DNA of 64,000 nt. Origin: Owenia fusiformis. Taxonomy: Eukaryota; Annelida; Polychaeta; Sabellida; Oweniidae. Each line of letters begins with the position of its first letter. Positions within the stretch are counted from its first letter, which is position 1. Shown in pieces: positions 11,901-23,312 of this stretch. Position numbers and translations under genes: made by a program. The stretch lies in contig CAIIXF020000003.1 of the NCBI GenBank assembly GCA_903813345.2, positions 14,400,931 to 14,464,930 of the forward strand. The letters are read 5' to 3'. A model generated the notes under the pieces. The model was not told where the DNA came from and searched no databases. It worked only from the letters and a program-made list of their open reading frames with translations.

Positions 11901-14900
11901 ATGGTTGCCTTGCAACTGAAAAGACTCGAGGAAATCATGCCATTCGCAGTGACCCAGAAAAGACTTTTGCTTCTTAATTTGACGTTTTAATTTATTTGTT
12001 TACATACTTTATTCATATTACTTTCCAGGCAGTTATGATTTTTATTGGTCAAATGAATGAACGAGACATATAGATACTATTAAATACATCTAAATATTAT
12101 CAAAACCATAATTCGATTTGTCGGACATATATAAAATAACACTTGAAAACACAACACACATAGCTGCAATATCCGTAGCATTTGGCACAATCGGTTCCCA
12201 CGTTCTACCATTTTGTGCGGTCATCATAAGATAAGGAGGTACGGTTGATTGGAACATGGACTTTCAACAGAGTCAAGAAATTGGCATGGATACTTTGAGA
12301 AATAAGGTAGCAACAAAAGGAAACACCGGAAATAATCCAGAAATGTCCACACCATTGTTTTCGTTAGTAATGGCAAGGCCACGGAGGAAAAATAGCAGTC
12401 GTGGATAGCTTAATTTTTGTACCAATTAGAGCCATGACTTAAATTCAACCAAGAACGGTGGAGCAAAGTCACTATGGGTCCCAATTGAGAATCAATTCAA
12501 ATCAAAACCAAATTGAGAATCAGATGACCTGCTAAGTCTAGTATTTATTTGCCCCTAAATAGATATTAAAGGGGCGCTGAATATTTTCGTTTGTGGAATG
12601 AAAACTGATGATACAGATTATATCAGTAGCCAAAAACTATATAAGCAATTTAAACATGGAAATGATGCCAATTTAGAAGTACTATATGAAAAGAAATGTT
12701 TGTGAAATGGTTGGAAAATGAAATAATTTCAGAATTAATGGGATCATTGGGGCACACATTGATAAAAATCACACTTGGATTTGGAAAGATTTAAAGTAAA
12801 ACAAATGAATCCGTTTCTTACTATCTCCATGACAACATATCTTGCTCTCTCTCCATGACAACAACTTTTGGCCCCATTCAGCACAAGATCGAAAATACAG
12901 TAATTGTCAAGTTCAATAAGAAATGTGAAACTTTATATTTAATAGCACAATTATTTATTTCTACCAATGAAACAATACAGTATAAATAAATGTTTACTTC
13001 ATTGAAGAATTTACCACGGTTAAATATATTTTATGAAGTACAGTACCATAATCAAACATAAATAACGGAATTATGACTTTATCCTCTATGAAATACAGAA
13101 ATTGATGGTTAACTGGAATTAAGTTTGTTGGGACGACCCCTCAATCCGAAACGCTTAGTATCAGTTAAAAAAATTCTGGCCGCAACTGAGATGTAGAGAT
13201 GTTCAAAGATTTTAAATTAAGCTTTATCTGAAAATATGTTTTTGCGCGATAAACTTTTTATTAAATATGAATATACACAACAGATTAACATCCAGTCTCA
13301 TATTAAAAAGTTTAAAATTAAAACAGTGTGGAAGTAAATAAAATTGAATTTGAATTTTCAAGACTTGTCTGTTCAATGAAAAAATCATGTATAATTTGAA
13401 CGTAATATATTAACTATCTATTTTATATGCTGATACATTAGAATTTCTCTTGGCTTTTCAACATAGATTTGACTTTTCAGGCTCCATTTTTATTATTCTA
13501 TGCCTATATAATGTTACTGTGCACTGTCATACATGTACATAATCATGTGTCTACATGACGTTTTGAAAGAGTATAGAGCTAGATTAAAAGCACCGTTCTT
13601 GCGAGTTTCAAATGAAAATATTGAAACACGCGAGTATGAGGACTTCAACTTTTTATGTCTACACTAACAAAAACGTGAAATTCCCGCTGTAAAGATATAG
13701 TCCCACGCGGAAGTGCACGTCATAAAACTGATGGGTTAAGGCAATATGCCGTCCCACTGGCACGGATTTCGGTACAACGCGCATCGGTAGGCCTTTTCGG
13801 CACAATGCGCGTCGGTATAATGGGTTTCGGTATAATACGCGTCGGTATAATGAGGTGATCCCTCCATGCGCAACAAGTACTGTATGTATAAGCAAAATCC
13901 CAAAAGGGGAGAAACCAAGAAGTATTCAGAAATGTGATAAGAAGGAACCTTTGTATGGGAATTCCAAAATTCCAAACAATGGCAAGTTTTAGATAGTATG
14001 TTACAATGTATAACCACGAGAAGTTTTCTTGTTTTACAGTATTTGGTATTTTCAAATGAACTATGAAGACAAAAAAATGGTACAATAAATAAGTAACACT
14101 TACACTGGTGATCCGCTCGATTACGCTGGTTACCGAAACGGTTCGTTTTCGTAAAAAATGTCGGAACGTCGAAGGTACGATTTTTCTTTTTTCCTTATTT
14201 CACGCGTTTTTTCTCACAAACGTGTATCAGCATCATATGTTTTAGAAAATGTACATGCTTGCGAAAAAATAGCTCAATAGACAACAGAATCGTCGATTTA
14301 ATTCTTCACCTAAGTTACATAAACGGTTTGGGTTAAAAGTGCAGATCTTAACTGTTTTTCGAAAAACCGTTTATGTAACTTAAGTGAGGAATTAAATCGA
14401 TGATTCTGTTGTCTTCTGAACTATTTGTTCGCAAATATGTACATTTTCTTAAACAAATGATACTGATACACGTTTGTGTTTAAAATGCCGTGGGAATTCT
14501 GCCTACAACGTGTGAAATAAAGTAAAAGGAAAAATCGTACCTTCGATGTTCCGACATTTTGTTACCAAAACGAACCGTGCCAGCGTAATCGAGTGGATCA
14601 CCAGTGACTTAAATCCAGTCTCAATTTATTTTAAGCATAAATATGTATATCATAATAAAAACTATGCATTGATTTGGTATGGTTGAGCCATCCCCCACCC
14701 CCTCCTCCATATCTTGTTCACCTGTTCTATGAGCTTTTTCCTGTCTTCAGCTTTACCAACATGGCATACAATTCCACTGACATTCAGCCCTTCAGCTTTC
14801 AATTCCTGGACAGCTGCATCAACTTTCTGCTTCTTACGACTACTGATCACTACATGTGCGCCATCTTGTGCTAGGCGTTTAGCTATAGCAAAGCCAATGC

Positions 14901-15403
14901 TGAAATGAAAATAATTTTGGAAATAAATCTTGAGTCACTAGCCCAATTTAGATTAATTATTTGTTTAGCATGATTCTTATTGAAAAGACTCTAAAATTGC
15001 AAAATGAGTCAAGCCTCCAATGTGCTCAATTTATAGACTGTGTTTAACTTATCTGCTTAGTCACTGTTAAGAGATATGGTTAAAACCCCATGATCGCCAA
15101 AATGGGAAATAAAAAGTTTGACAGTATTTTGGATGACCAAATTGGTACCTAAACAGACAACTAGTACTTCATAAGAGCTTTAGACAGAATTCTCTGATTC
15201 AAGGAGTTACATAACAGTGTCATCCATCGTATTTAGTTAAATCACCCTTGAACCAATCTCTACATATACATGTACAGTCCACCTATGTCATACAGAATAT
15301 ATTACTTCAAAAAAGTACCTCCAACACTTCCAACCTCAACTTACCCCGCTGTTGATGCAGTTACTATGGCAACCTTTCCTTTAAGGCCTGTTTTAGTTGC
15401 CAT
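5958..15403 (-). CDS. DHRS4: DHRS4-like short-chain dehydrogenase/reductase, copy A
   Basis: NADP(H)-dependent carbonyl/retinal reductase family, probably peroxisomal. Seven exons: 15345..15403, 14722..14899, 10025..10102, 9463..9557, 9040..9091, 6483..6617 and 5958..6128. All have GT..AG borders and compatible phases, giving 255 aa. Visible motifs are the cofactor loop TASTAGIG, SNAAVNP in place of NNAG (as in DHRS4), VSS with the catalytic Ser, and YAVSK (Tyr-x-x-x-Lys). The protein ends in SRL, a PTS1 peroxisomal signal that human DHRS4 also carries. It lies 1.2 kb downstream of GCNT-A on the same strand. Intron 2 carries a 3.7-kb insertion and a 0.5-kb palindromic element; intron 5 carries an array of partial exon-6 copies. 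The gene reads intact, though splicing across that array is uncertain. The substrate is inferred from the family only. Confidence 0.92.
6500..8925 (-). repeat. Array of partial exon-6 copies (~115-bp period) in DHRS4-like A
   Basis: About 17 tandem units (period about 111-118 bp) are recognisable by the acceptor and exon start, at + positions near 6607, 6718, 6833, 6947, 7065, 7183, 7735, 7852, 7968, 8083, 8198, 8314, 8436, 8551, 8666, 8781 and 8896. On the minus strand each has TTTACTTTCAG followed by the exon-6 start encoding [20 protein letters not shown]-like peptide. About 85 bp into the exon sequence jumps back to intron (ATATATGATGTATTCAAT). Only the unit nearest exon 7 (6483..6617) continues through the full exon to a donor. 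The period is not divisible by three, so the array cannot be read through in frame. Confidence 0.9.
7220..7641. mobile_element. Non-autonomous TIR element inserted in the exon-6 array
   Basis: A 422-bp insertion with perfect 12-bp terminal inverted repeats, AGATGCGAGTAG at the left and CTACTCGCATCT at the right. It interrupts an array unit inside its intronic part. There is no coding capacity, and I could not fix a target-site duplication. Confidence 0.75.
10206..13875. mobile_element. 3.7-kb foldback-like insertion in DHRS4-like A intron 2
   Basis: Gene B has the uninterrupted sequence GAACCATATT directly followed by ATGAGTACTGTATG near 26,160-26,180, so this block is an insertion specific to gene A. 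Its ends carry inverted arrays of the same short unit. CATTATACCGA words on the + strand lie at about 10237-10342, and the reverse complement TCGGTATAATG at about 13753-13852. The roughly 3.4-kb interior has no credible ORF. Inverted ends made of tandem repeats are typical of foldback-type elements. An exact target-site duplication could not be read. Confidence 0.7.
11601..11674 (+). other. tRNA-like Pol III promoter sequence (SINE-head-like)
   Basis: AAGCCTAGTGGCGTAGAC resembles a tRNA A box, and GCGTTCGAACCCC about 60 bp later resembles a B box. A closing acceptor stem is not evident, so this is more likely a tRNA-derived SINE head or tRNA relic than a functional tRNA. It lies inside the 3.7-kb insertion. 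Confidence 0.45.
14103..14606. mobile_element. 504-bp palindromic MITE with 5-bp target duplication
   Basis: The ends are CACTGGTGATCC and GGATCACCAGTG. The two halves are near-perfect inverted copies along their whole length, with the axis at about 14,340. The element is flanked by ACTTA on both sides, while gene B at about 26,393 has a single ACTTAC at the empty site. Confidence 0.88.
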
Positions 15404-15456
15404 TTTGCCTCTTGTTATAAAATAAGTATCTTTTTACTATATTAGCAATACTATAC

Positions 15457-15682
15457 AGAGTGGGCCGAAATTCAAGTATTATACAATTATGTGTATGGTG
15501 GTGTAGGTGTATAGTGGCGCAAAATGTACTTTGTACCAAAACTGTTATTATTAGATAAAATACCAAGTTACATGCAAGTTGTAAACGATAAATCTTGAAT
15601 ATATTTGAACTATATATATTTATTACATGTTATATCTATCAAAGTGTTTTCAATTGTATTGCATACATTTTATCACACTCTG
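15457..15682. mobile_element. Tc1/mariner-type MITE (copy in duplication A)
   Basis: A 226-bp element flanked by TA, beginning CAGAGTGGGCC and ending CACACTCTG (inverted). The same insertion is at 32603..32820 in duplication B, so it predates the segmental duplication. Confidence 0.75.
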
Positions 15683-16142
15683 TACTTTAAAGGGCTTTTA
15701 AACAAAAACAAATACAACTTTGATCTAAATGTAAAGTCAGAAAGTAGGCTTCTGTCGAAGACTAGTAATATTAAAGTTCATAAAGTTAAATATTGACATA
15801 TTTCAAGTGTAATTCATTCAGATCTATTTGCACAGTAAAACTTGTAAAAGTGAGCATCTCCTTTTCATATTTTAATGATAAGACCATTGTAATACAAAAA
15901 TTCATAAAAATGCATACTTGGACAAAATACACTACTAATATAGTACTAAATATACACACGGGTTCAAAAACGTGAAAATGTGAAAAGTTGTCATAACTTT
16001 TTAAAACTCCCATTATCGAAATCGATTTGACATGCAGACGACGAATATTTTAGCCCTATATGAGTTGCGCATGCTTATGCTGTTCGTTGTATCTGGAAAT
16101 GAAATATTTCAACGGTTTAAAAATTCGATGCAAGTCAAAGTG

Positions 16143-16188
16143 TTAATACGGAATGGATCGAATCATGAATCGTACCATTCCGTATTAA
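16143..16188. other. Perfect 14-bp-arm hairpin
   Basis: TTAATACGGAATGG is followed 18 bp later by CCATTCCGTATTAA. The surrounding 150 bp or so is absent from the matching position of duplication B (about 33,250-33,280), so it is probably part of a small insertion. Confidence 0.7.
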
Positions 16189-17070
16189 AACGTGGACTAG
16201 CATTGAGTTTTTTAAAATGTTGAAATCGTATATTTGGAGAAAAAACGAACCAATTTGACATGCTCGGTTCGTAAGGGACTAAAGTATCCGTTGCTGGCAA
16301 GTGAAATTGGTTTCAATAGTTTACGTCAAATAATTATGACAACTTTTGCCATTTTTTCACGTAAACAAAGGAGGTTGGGACCCTAAGGCTTTTTCATTCT
16401 TCTATCAACAGAGACAGGTGTCTATAAAACAACTAATACGGAATGATATAAACACTACCGTGTACATAAAATGCGAAATCATCACTAACTGTTGGTATTA
16501 ATTTAGTACTAGGTTACTTATGTAAGCACTGGATAAGAACTAATTGGTACTAAATTCTGTAAGTACTAAATAATGACACTAATTGAGTGAGTATAAATGA
16601 GTAAATTAAACACGATTTTTAACAAATGGAAACTGTGCATAATAAGTTAAGTTAATTTGAGCGTAACCATTTTGATACTGCGTGTGAACTTTCTCAAAAT
16701 ACCATTCCTCTAGACAGTCCATGACAAATGGTTGAAAACTCAGCTCTAGTTTGTTGAGGAAGAATTGATGGGCATTCACTATATCATGGAGATTTCTCAG
16801 CCCCGGGATGCAAATATTGCGGGCATATTTCCCGTGACATTTCATGCCTGGATACCATTCACTTGTTATCCAATGTTTGTAACGCAATAAGTATGTTTCT
16901 CTGTTTGTTTCAGGAACTCCTTGAAAACAAGAAAATTCATATCAATCTTTGAACATTGCTGTGGTGATTTTATTGTTTCTAAAAGTAGTTCATATTTTTT
17001 CAAATGTTATCTTCCTGTATGCATATTCTTAGTATAATACAAACAAAAGGTTTTGGATAGATGCCATATA

Positions 17071-17645
17071 CAGGGTGGTCAAAAAAAATGGAAACCCTGC
17101 ATTTTCCTAATATCTTTATCATTTTAAGAAATTACTCCCTGATATTTCACACATTTGTACATCATTCAATTTCCTACCATCCTACTTAATTTCATGACCA
17201 TCAGACTGATAGTCACAATTTTACAGCACTTTGAATAACATGCTTCAATTTTGGCCATCATCGCGCTGTAGGCAAACCTGCACAGTTGTCAATGGGCCGA
17301 ATGCATTCCTCAGCAGGTATGGCCTGAATGATACGGATGATCTCACTTTTTAGGTTTGTGATTGTCCTGAGGTCATTCTCATACACTTTTTCCTTGCCAT
17401 AACCCTACAGGTAGGGACATTTTGGACAGGGAGTGTAGGTGGCCCGACAGCACAATAGTGGCCACTAGGGCTGTTCTGTAAAGTGCTGTAACATTGTTAA
17501 TATCAATCCGATGGTCATGAAATGAAGTAGGCTGGTAGGAAATTGAATGATGTACAAATGTACAAAATATCAGGATGTTATTTTTTAAAATGACAAATAT
17601 ATGAGGAAAATGGTGTAAGGGTTTTCTTTTTTTTTGACCACCCTG
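17071..17645. mobile_element. Mariner-like element with transposase remnant, in GCNT-A intron 2
   Basis: A 575-bp insertion flanked by TA. The ends are CAGGGTGGTCAAAAAAAATG and its inverted counterpart ending TTTTTGACCACCCTG, with similarity extending about 150 bp into each end. GCNT-B has the empty site (CCATATACTAAG, near 34,010). The minus strand around 17,250-17,410 reads GYGKEKVYEND, then IIRIIQAIPAEE, then CIRPID. This resembles the C-terminal end of mariner-type DDE transposases (GYLK.KVY.N... I..IPAE). Confidence 0.88.
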
Positions 17646-19197
17646 TACTAAGTAAGATAATTTTAATTTGATAATTTTTAAAATGAAATAAAAGTTGAAA
17701 TTTTCTATTGTAACTTACAATTAGTACAAGAATTAAACTATATCAATCTGTAGTGCGGCTTAGCTCATATTTGACCTTGACTTTTGACCTTGACCTTCCT
17801 ACCTGTAACTGATCCTGGAACTCCAAGTTGTGGATTATGGTTGAGAGTTGGGAAGAATGTCTCATCAGGATGCCCTGTATCCTTTAGCCACTCTATCAGT
17901 GCATGGGACACTTCATTATGTAATACATAGTCCACAAATGCTCTAGATGCTGCAATGTGGACCTCTCCCTTATAAAGTGTCGGATTGTATGGAATTGAGG
18001 CTGCCTTCCATTTCCATCTTTCGTGATCACCTTTTGACCTAAAATATGAGATCACACAGGGCAAAATTTAAAGACATCAATCTGTAAGACAAAGTTCATT
18101 AAGTCCTAGATCACTTTGTAGGTGTTTTACAATGTAGATCTCTTAAAGGGGCAACAAGGACTATAGAGAAAAAATTCGAAAATTTTTATTTTTATGAGGT
18201 ATCAGGTCAATATTTGGCTTGAAAGCTTCTTTGACATACCTATTTTCTTAAAACGTATGGATAAATTATCAATTTCAACATTAAGAAGTGTAAATTCAGT
18301 TCAAAGCTTCTATAAAGGGAGTCCCACTTGTAGATTTTATAGATTCACCATGTTTCAAGAGGAATATCAGCTGCAATAATATTCATCCAGGGGGTTTCTT
18401 TGAAGATAATAAAAATAGATGTTAGTCTTGATGAAATATCCAAACTTAAATATATTTTGACACTGCTGGTCGATGATCGTTGAATGCCCCCCCCCCCCCT
18501 GCACTAATTGTTGCACCTTTAATATAGGGTCCGATTGTATGGAATTTTACTATTTTTCCATTTTCATCCTTCGTGATTCTACCCTCTGAACGCGGTAGGA
18601 TGGCTATGGTTTAAATACCGAGATCTTTATATTTCATATCTCTAGATACTAGACAGAGCTACATGGATCTCTCACAGACAATTTGCAAAGGATTTGGTTG
18701 ACCGTGACCAATTTTGGACCCGTAAATGAATGAACAAAGGGCAACAGTAAAAATCTCTTTGAAATGGTCTACAGATCATGTCCTAGACGTTTTGGTAAAA
18801 AATATTTAGTCGCTTACCAAATTGATGATCCTCTGACATTATTTGCACCATTAAACCCCCGTAATATCTCCACTAGTTCCAAATTAGATTTCAATGGAAA
18901 TTCTTGACCAGTTAGATTTATATAATATTTCCATTTCTTGTATTTCCACAAGTCTTGCATACATATCAGATTTGGTTCAAGCACACTGAAATCCCCCCAC
19001 TGTACATCTACCCTCCTTGACGATATAAAAACGTTTACTAAACAGTCGGCAATTGATTTAACAGCTTCAAATATTTCTGGATCAGTTTTCGCATCAACGT
19101 GGATGCAATAGTAATTCCATGGTCGGTATATAGCGTGGAGAAGTCGTTCAAACAGCTCCACATCTTTGTATAGTAGAACATCAAAAGCCAATGGAAA

Positions 19198-20402
19198 ATA
19201 GATCATAACATACTATTTGACAAACTTCAATATTATGGTATACGTGGTGTTGCTCTTGACTGGATAAAAAGTTATTTTAAAAATAGATTTCAGCAAACTT
19301 TATATAAGGAAACAATCTCTAATCGTGAGTTGATCACTTGCGGTATTCCTCAAGGCTCAATTTTGGGACCCCTGTTTTTTATATTATATATTAATGATAT
19401 TTATTTTTCTTCTCCGACACTATTTTTCGTCTTATTTGCAGATGATACTAATTTATTGATCAAAGGCAAAAATCTACATGACCTGACAGAAACTTTAAAC
19501 ACTGAACTCAAACATATTGAGGAATGGCTGGTCACAAACAAATTATCACTCAATGCTAATAAAACAAAATATATCATTTTTTCCTCAAGACAAAAAAGAT
19601 TTAATGCAAATAATATAAAAATCTATCTAAATGACAAACAACTTGAACAAGTTGATCATATTAACTTTCTTGGAATAACAATAGATAACCATTTGAACTG
19701 GAAACGGCATATTGCTTCTGTTAATGCAAAAATTTCTAGGACAATTGGTATTTTATATAGAGTTAAACAACTGTTGAATATCAGCGGTTTTATGAGTATC
19801 CATTATTCACTTATATATTTTCATCTTATATATGGCAATGTTATTTGGGGTGAAACATGTAGTTCATTAAATTCCCTATATCTTGTGCAAAAGAAATTCA
19901 CCCGCATTGCAACAAACAGCGATTATAGGGCTCATTCCCTACCATTATTCAAACAGTTAAACCTTTTGAATATTTTTGACATACACAAACAACAGAAATG
20001 TTTATTCATGTATAAATGGATAAATAAGGATTCTTATGATAAACCTAAAGTAAGGACAAACTATGGCATTTCAATGTTAACTTTCACGGCACCAACAATT
20101 TGGAATCAATTACCAAACAAGATTAAATCTTCTCGAAGTGTTCACATCATGAAAAGAGAACTGAAAAAGTACTTTGTCAATAATTGATTATCATTCGTAT
20201 ACTTTATATTTTGGGCTCTATGACACACAATTCATTTACCATCCATTACAAGCATTTGCACACAAACAGATCCCCCTCTGTTTCTATGTAGGCAACTTGC
20301 CACCCTGTCGGGAATATACACAATTTGTGTCACCCGCTCATTGTATGTATTTCAAAACTTAGCTTACTGAATAAATAAATAATAAATAATAATAATAATA
20401 AA
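19198..20402 (+). mobile_element. 5'-truncated non-LTR retrotransposon (LINE) with reverse transcriptase C-terminal part
   Basis: An open frame runs from the left junction (DHNILFDKLQYYGIRG) to the stop at 20185-20187, about 329 codons. It holds the RT motifs CGIPQGSILGPL and FADDTNLL, the thumb, and a C-terminal tail typical of jockey/CR1-like LINE ORF2. The 3' end is a run of AATAAATAAT units. Comparison with GCNT-B (about 38,940) shows it interrupts ...CCAATGGAAAA|TCATATTCTG. At most a very short AAAT duplication is visible. It is antisense to the host gene. N-terminal endonuclease sequence is missing (5' truncation). Confidence 0.92.
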
Positions 20403-21229
20403 TCACATTCTGCCGAGTTTACAGGATTCATAATGTATTTACGTGTTTCGTGGAACTTTTCGCAGTCTTCACAAAGTTTTGTGTAATCTGAAGGGATATG
20501 AGCAATTTTTCGAGCCACTCCCATATACTTTTGACCATTTGTAATCACTTCAGATTTATTCATGAAAATCGCACTACAGTTTGTTTGGAGCACCTTGGAT
20601 ATTGGTATTCTGTCTTTTGTTTCTCTCGTTAAATTGTACTTTATAATCCTCGGATGTTTTTTAATCCTCTGGAAAATGTCAATTCCATGATCTTCTTTGA
20701 TCCCTGGATAATTTTCAATCTGCTGATTATATTTGATACCTTGATCTCCTTTAATCTCTTGATTTTCCTGAATCCCTTGATTTATAGCTCGGTAATCCTT
20801 AATCTGTAGACTACCTTTAATCCTTCGATCATCGTTAATGCTGGATTCTAAACTAGTCAATGCAACCCATATTATACCATACGTAACTATAACATTCAAA
20901 ATGAAAAATAATTTACAAATGTATTTTACTTTTCTACCCATGGATGCTTGATAAACAGTTGTTTTTTAAAAGCTCGTAAGGAGTACCCAAGTTAAAATAG
21001 ATCATTATATATTTGATCGTTTTCATATTTGTGAATAATTACATCATTGATTATTTGGGCTAATAGTGTGAACTATCATTTTCGATTGTTGATTTTTAAT
21101 TGTTTTTTAAATGTCAATGACAAAACAATTTTATGGAGCTGACCTAGCTACAGCATTGCTTTTACTTGCCCAGCTGGGCTGTAAGGTTTTATTTTTTATT
21201 TTCATTTATTTCGAAATAAATTGCATCAC

Positions 21230-21430
21230 TGTCAAAATATTTATCAGAAAATTGATTTCAGGCGGGCAATTCAAATGCTAATCCAGTCAATATTACTATG
21301 TACACATAGACAAGCATCTACTGTTAAAATTAGGGAAATTATTTGAAATAAATATTTAAAGGAAATTCCTAATAATTTTCAGGTTACACAGGATAATGGA
21401 ATCTCCATATTTTTGCATTCTTTACACTTC
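21230..21430. repeat. Dispersed repeat, copy 1 (GCNT-A 5' flank)
   Basis: A block containing TTATCAGAAAATTGATTTCA and, further on, CCAGTCAATATTACTA. Close relatives are at about 39765..39925 (GCNT-B 5' flank), about 51000..51180 (downstream of P450 A) and, partly, about 57405..57485 (downstream of P450 B). It is probably a transposon fragment of unknown class. Confidence 0.65.
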
Positions 21431-21820
21431 ATATTTCGAATGCAATTAATTAATTTTGTATACTTTACATTTATTTTTATTTTCCAATGTGCCCATTCGC
21501 CCCATGGTTACATACGCACTCAGAATAATTTTTACAAATAAAACACATTTTTAGCTCGTTTCAAAATCATTTGGTACACCCATGCGTATTTGGCACAGCA
21601 GGCACTACGTCTATACATAGTATCATAGATTTTTATTTTAACATGTAAAAGTTTCTGGCTTCATACGCAATATCAAGAATATTGTAAGACAATATGTTAC
21701 TCTCTCGTGCAAATATGTGTTCGTCGAAAATACAGAATCCGGGATGCCTCAATACCACATAACACCTTGCAACAATGTTATTATAAGGGTCATTTCTAAT
21801 TCCATCATCTGTTGAAATTA

Positions 21821-23098
21821 CAGTAGAACCTGTATATCTGAACACCTGGCTTATCCGAACACCTTCCAATTTGAACACTTTTTTCGGTCTCATTTTTTAC
21901 TCTCATTGACTCCCATGTTAAAAAGACCTTAAAATCTGAACACCTCCTAATCTGAACAGTGAACAACCAGATTTGAAAAAGTGACCTGTCCAACCTGAAC
22001 ATTTTTATCACAAATCAAATGTCTGGACATTTCAGTAATAGCCACATATTGAGTCAATGTTATAGTTGTTATTTATCTTTACATATACAATGTAATCAAA
22101 GAACCAATATTGTCCTAATTAACTTATTTAGTCTCAGTGACATCCCTAATTTGTGGAAAACAACAGGATGTTTTGGAAAGGTGTGAATATAGGAGTAAAT
22201 TGGTTTATCATATGAGAAAAGAACTGAATGATTTATGTTTGGATTAAGAGAAAGGTGTGAATCAAGAAGATAATTGATTTATCATTATTGGAAATTACCT
22301 GGATGTTTTTGATTTGGATAAAGGGAAAGGTGAGAATCTTGAACATAATTGGTTTATCCTTATTGTAAGTTAACTGGATGTTTTTGATTTGGATTATGAA
22401 CAGGTCTTAATTGTTTTATATCCCATGGGTCTGTTATGATAGCTAAGATTCAATCAGTAAATGTTTTATAATCACAAAGACAACACAGACACATTTGCAG
22501 ACAAGATTATATCACGAGAAAGAGAAAAAATTCAACTTGATAATATTCTATCACTAAAATGCCTCCTAAGAAGGCATACATCTGACATCCTGAATGCCCT
22601 TGATATTTTGAAGGATTATACATCATCTCGAATGGACACTGATGAAAAATTATTTTTACTTGAAGAGGATATCTACTCAAATATTGCTAATGCTAAAAGT
22701 GCCAAGAAACAAACAACAATGAAGGAACAAAGCAGTGCTATATAGCCATAATATGGGATAAGTCATTTGATAAGCATAAGATTTCGTACGAGACTGTCAT
22801 ATACTTATACAGTATATTACAAGTTTTTGCCAAAATATAAGAGTTATTTTTACTAAAATAATGAAATTGTTCAAAATGTAAATAAAACATAGCATATAGG
22901 CTATAGGCATATTGCAGAATAAACTCATCAACAACAACATGTATTGTTTTCTGATTTAGTATTAAGTGTTCAATATAGTGGCCTGAACAATGAACCCCCC
23001 CCCCCCCCCGACCAACAAAATCCTCAAAATGTGAACACCTGCCAATTTGAACGCTTTTGGCTGGTCCCATGGGTGTTCGGATTAGACAGGTTTTACTG
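21821..23098. mobile_element. pogo/Tigger-like DNA transposon remnant
   Basis: A 1,278-bp element flanked by TA. The left end is CAGTAGAACCTG and the right end is the inverted GGTTTTACTG, typical of pogo/Tigger. GAACACC and CTGAACA motifs recur in both ends. The + strand frame 22461..22745 (94 aa) has an acidic ..LLEEDIYSNI.. segment followed by AKKQTTMKE. This resembles the C-terminus of pogo/Tigger-type transposases (..LEDL.. then KQT.I..F), so the element is probably an internally deleted copy. Confidence 0.75.
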
Positions 23099-23312
23099 TA
23101 GATACAAAATACAAATTTGTTGGTCCGACATAAAGTAAAGAAAAACTGATTTTCAACATGGCATTGAACGTTGGAAAAGTATAAGGTGTTTAGCGTCGTA
23201 AAGGCGTGTAATTGTTATGTTTTCTTTTTACATTTTATATGGCACTGTCAGGTACAAAGAACTATAAAAACGTTGTAGGAATGTTTGTGTATTCATAATA
23301 GGGGACTATTGT

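Larger units (their letters stand above)
16606..20941 (-). pseudogene. GCNT-like beta-1,6-N-acetylglucosaminyltransferase, copy A, disrupted by a LINE
   Basis: Copy of the intact gene at 33557..39478. Exon 3 (16606..16919) and exon 2 (17803..18038) are open and keep splice sites and phases. Exon 1 is split: its 5' part (about 20403..20941) encodes the start, transmembrane segment and stem, and its 3' part (18818..about 19197) encodes the start of the catalytic domain. Between them lies an antisense retrotransposon fragment. The frame from the ATG at 20939-20941 runs past NPVNSAECD into the LINE 3' tail and stops at 20330. The remaining product would be about 203 aa, a membrane anchor plus stem without a catalytic domain. 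No other stop or frameshift was seen, so inactivation is probably recent. Confidence 0.9.
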
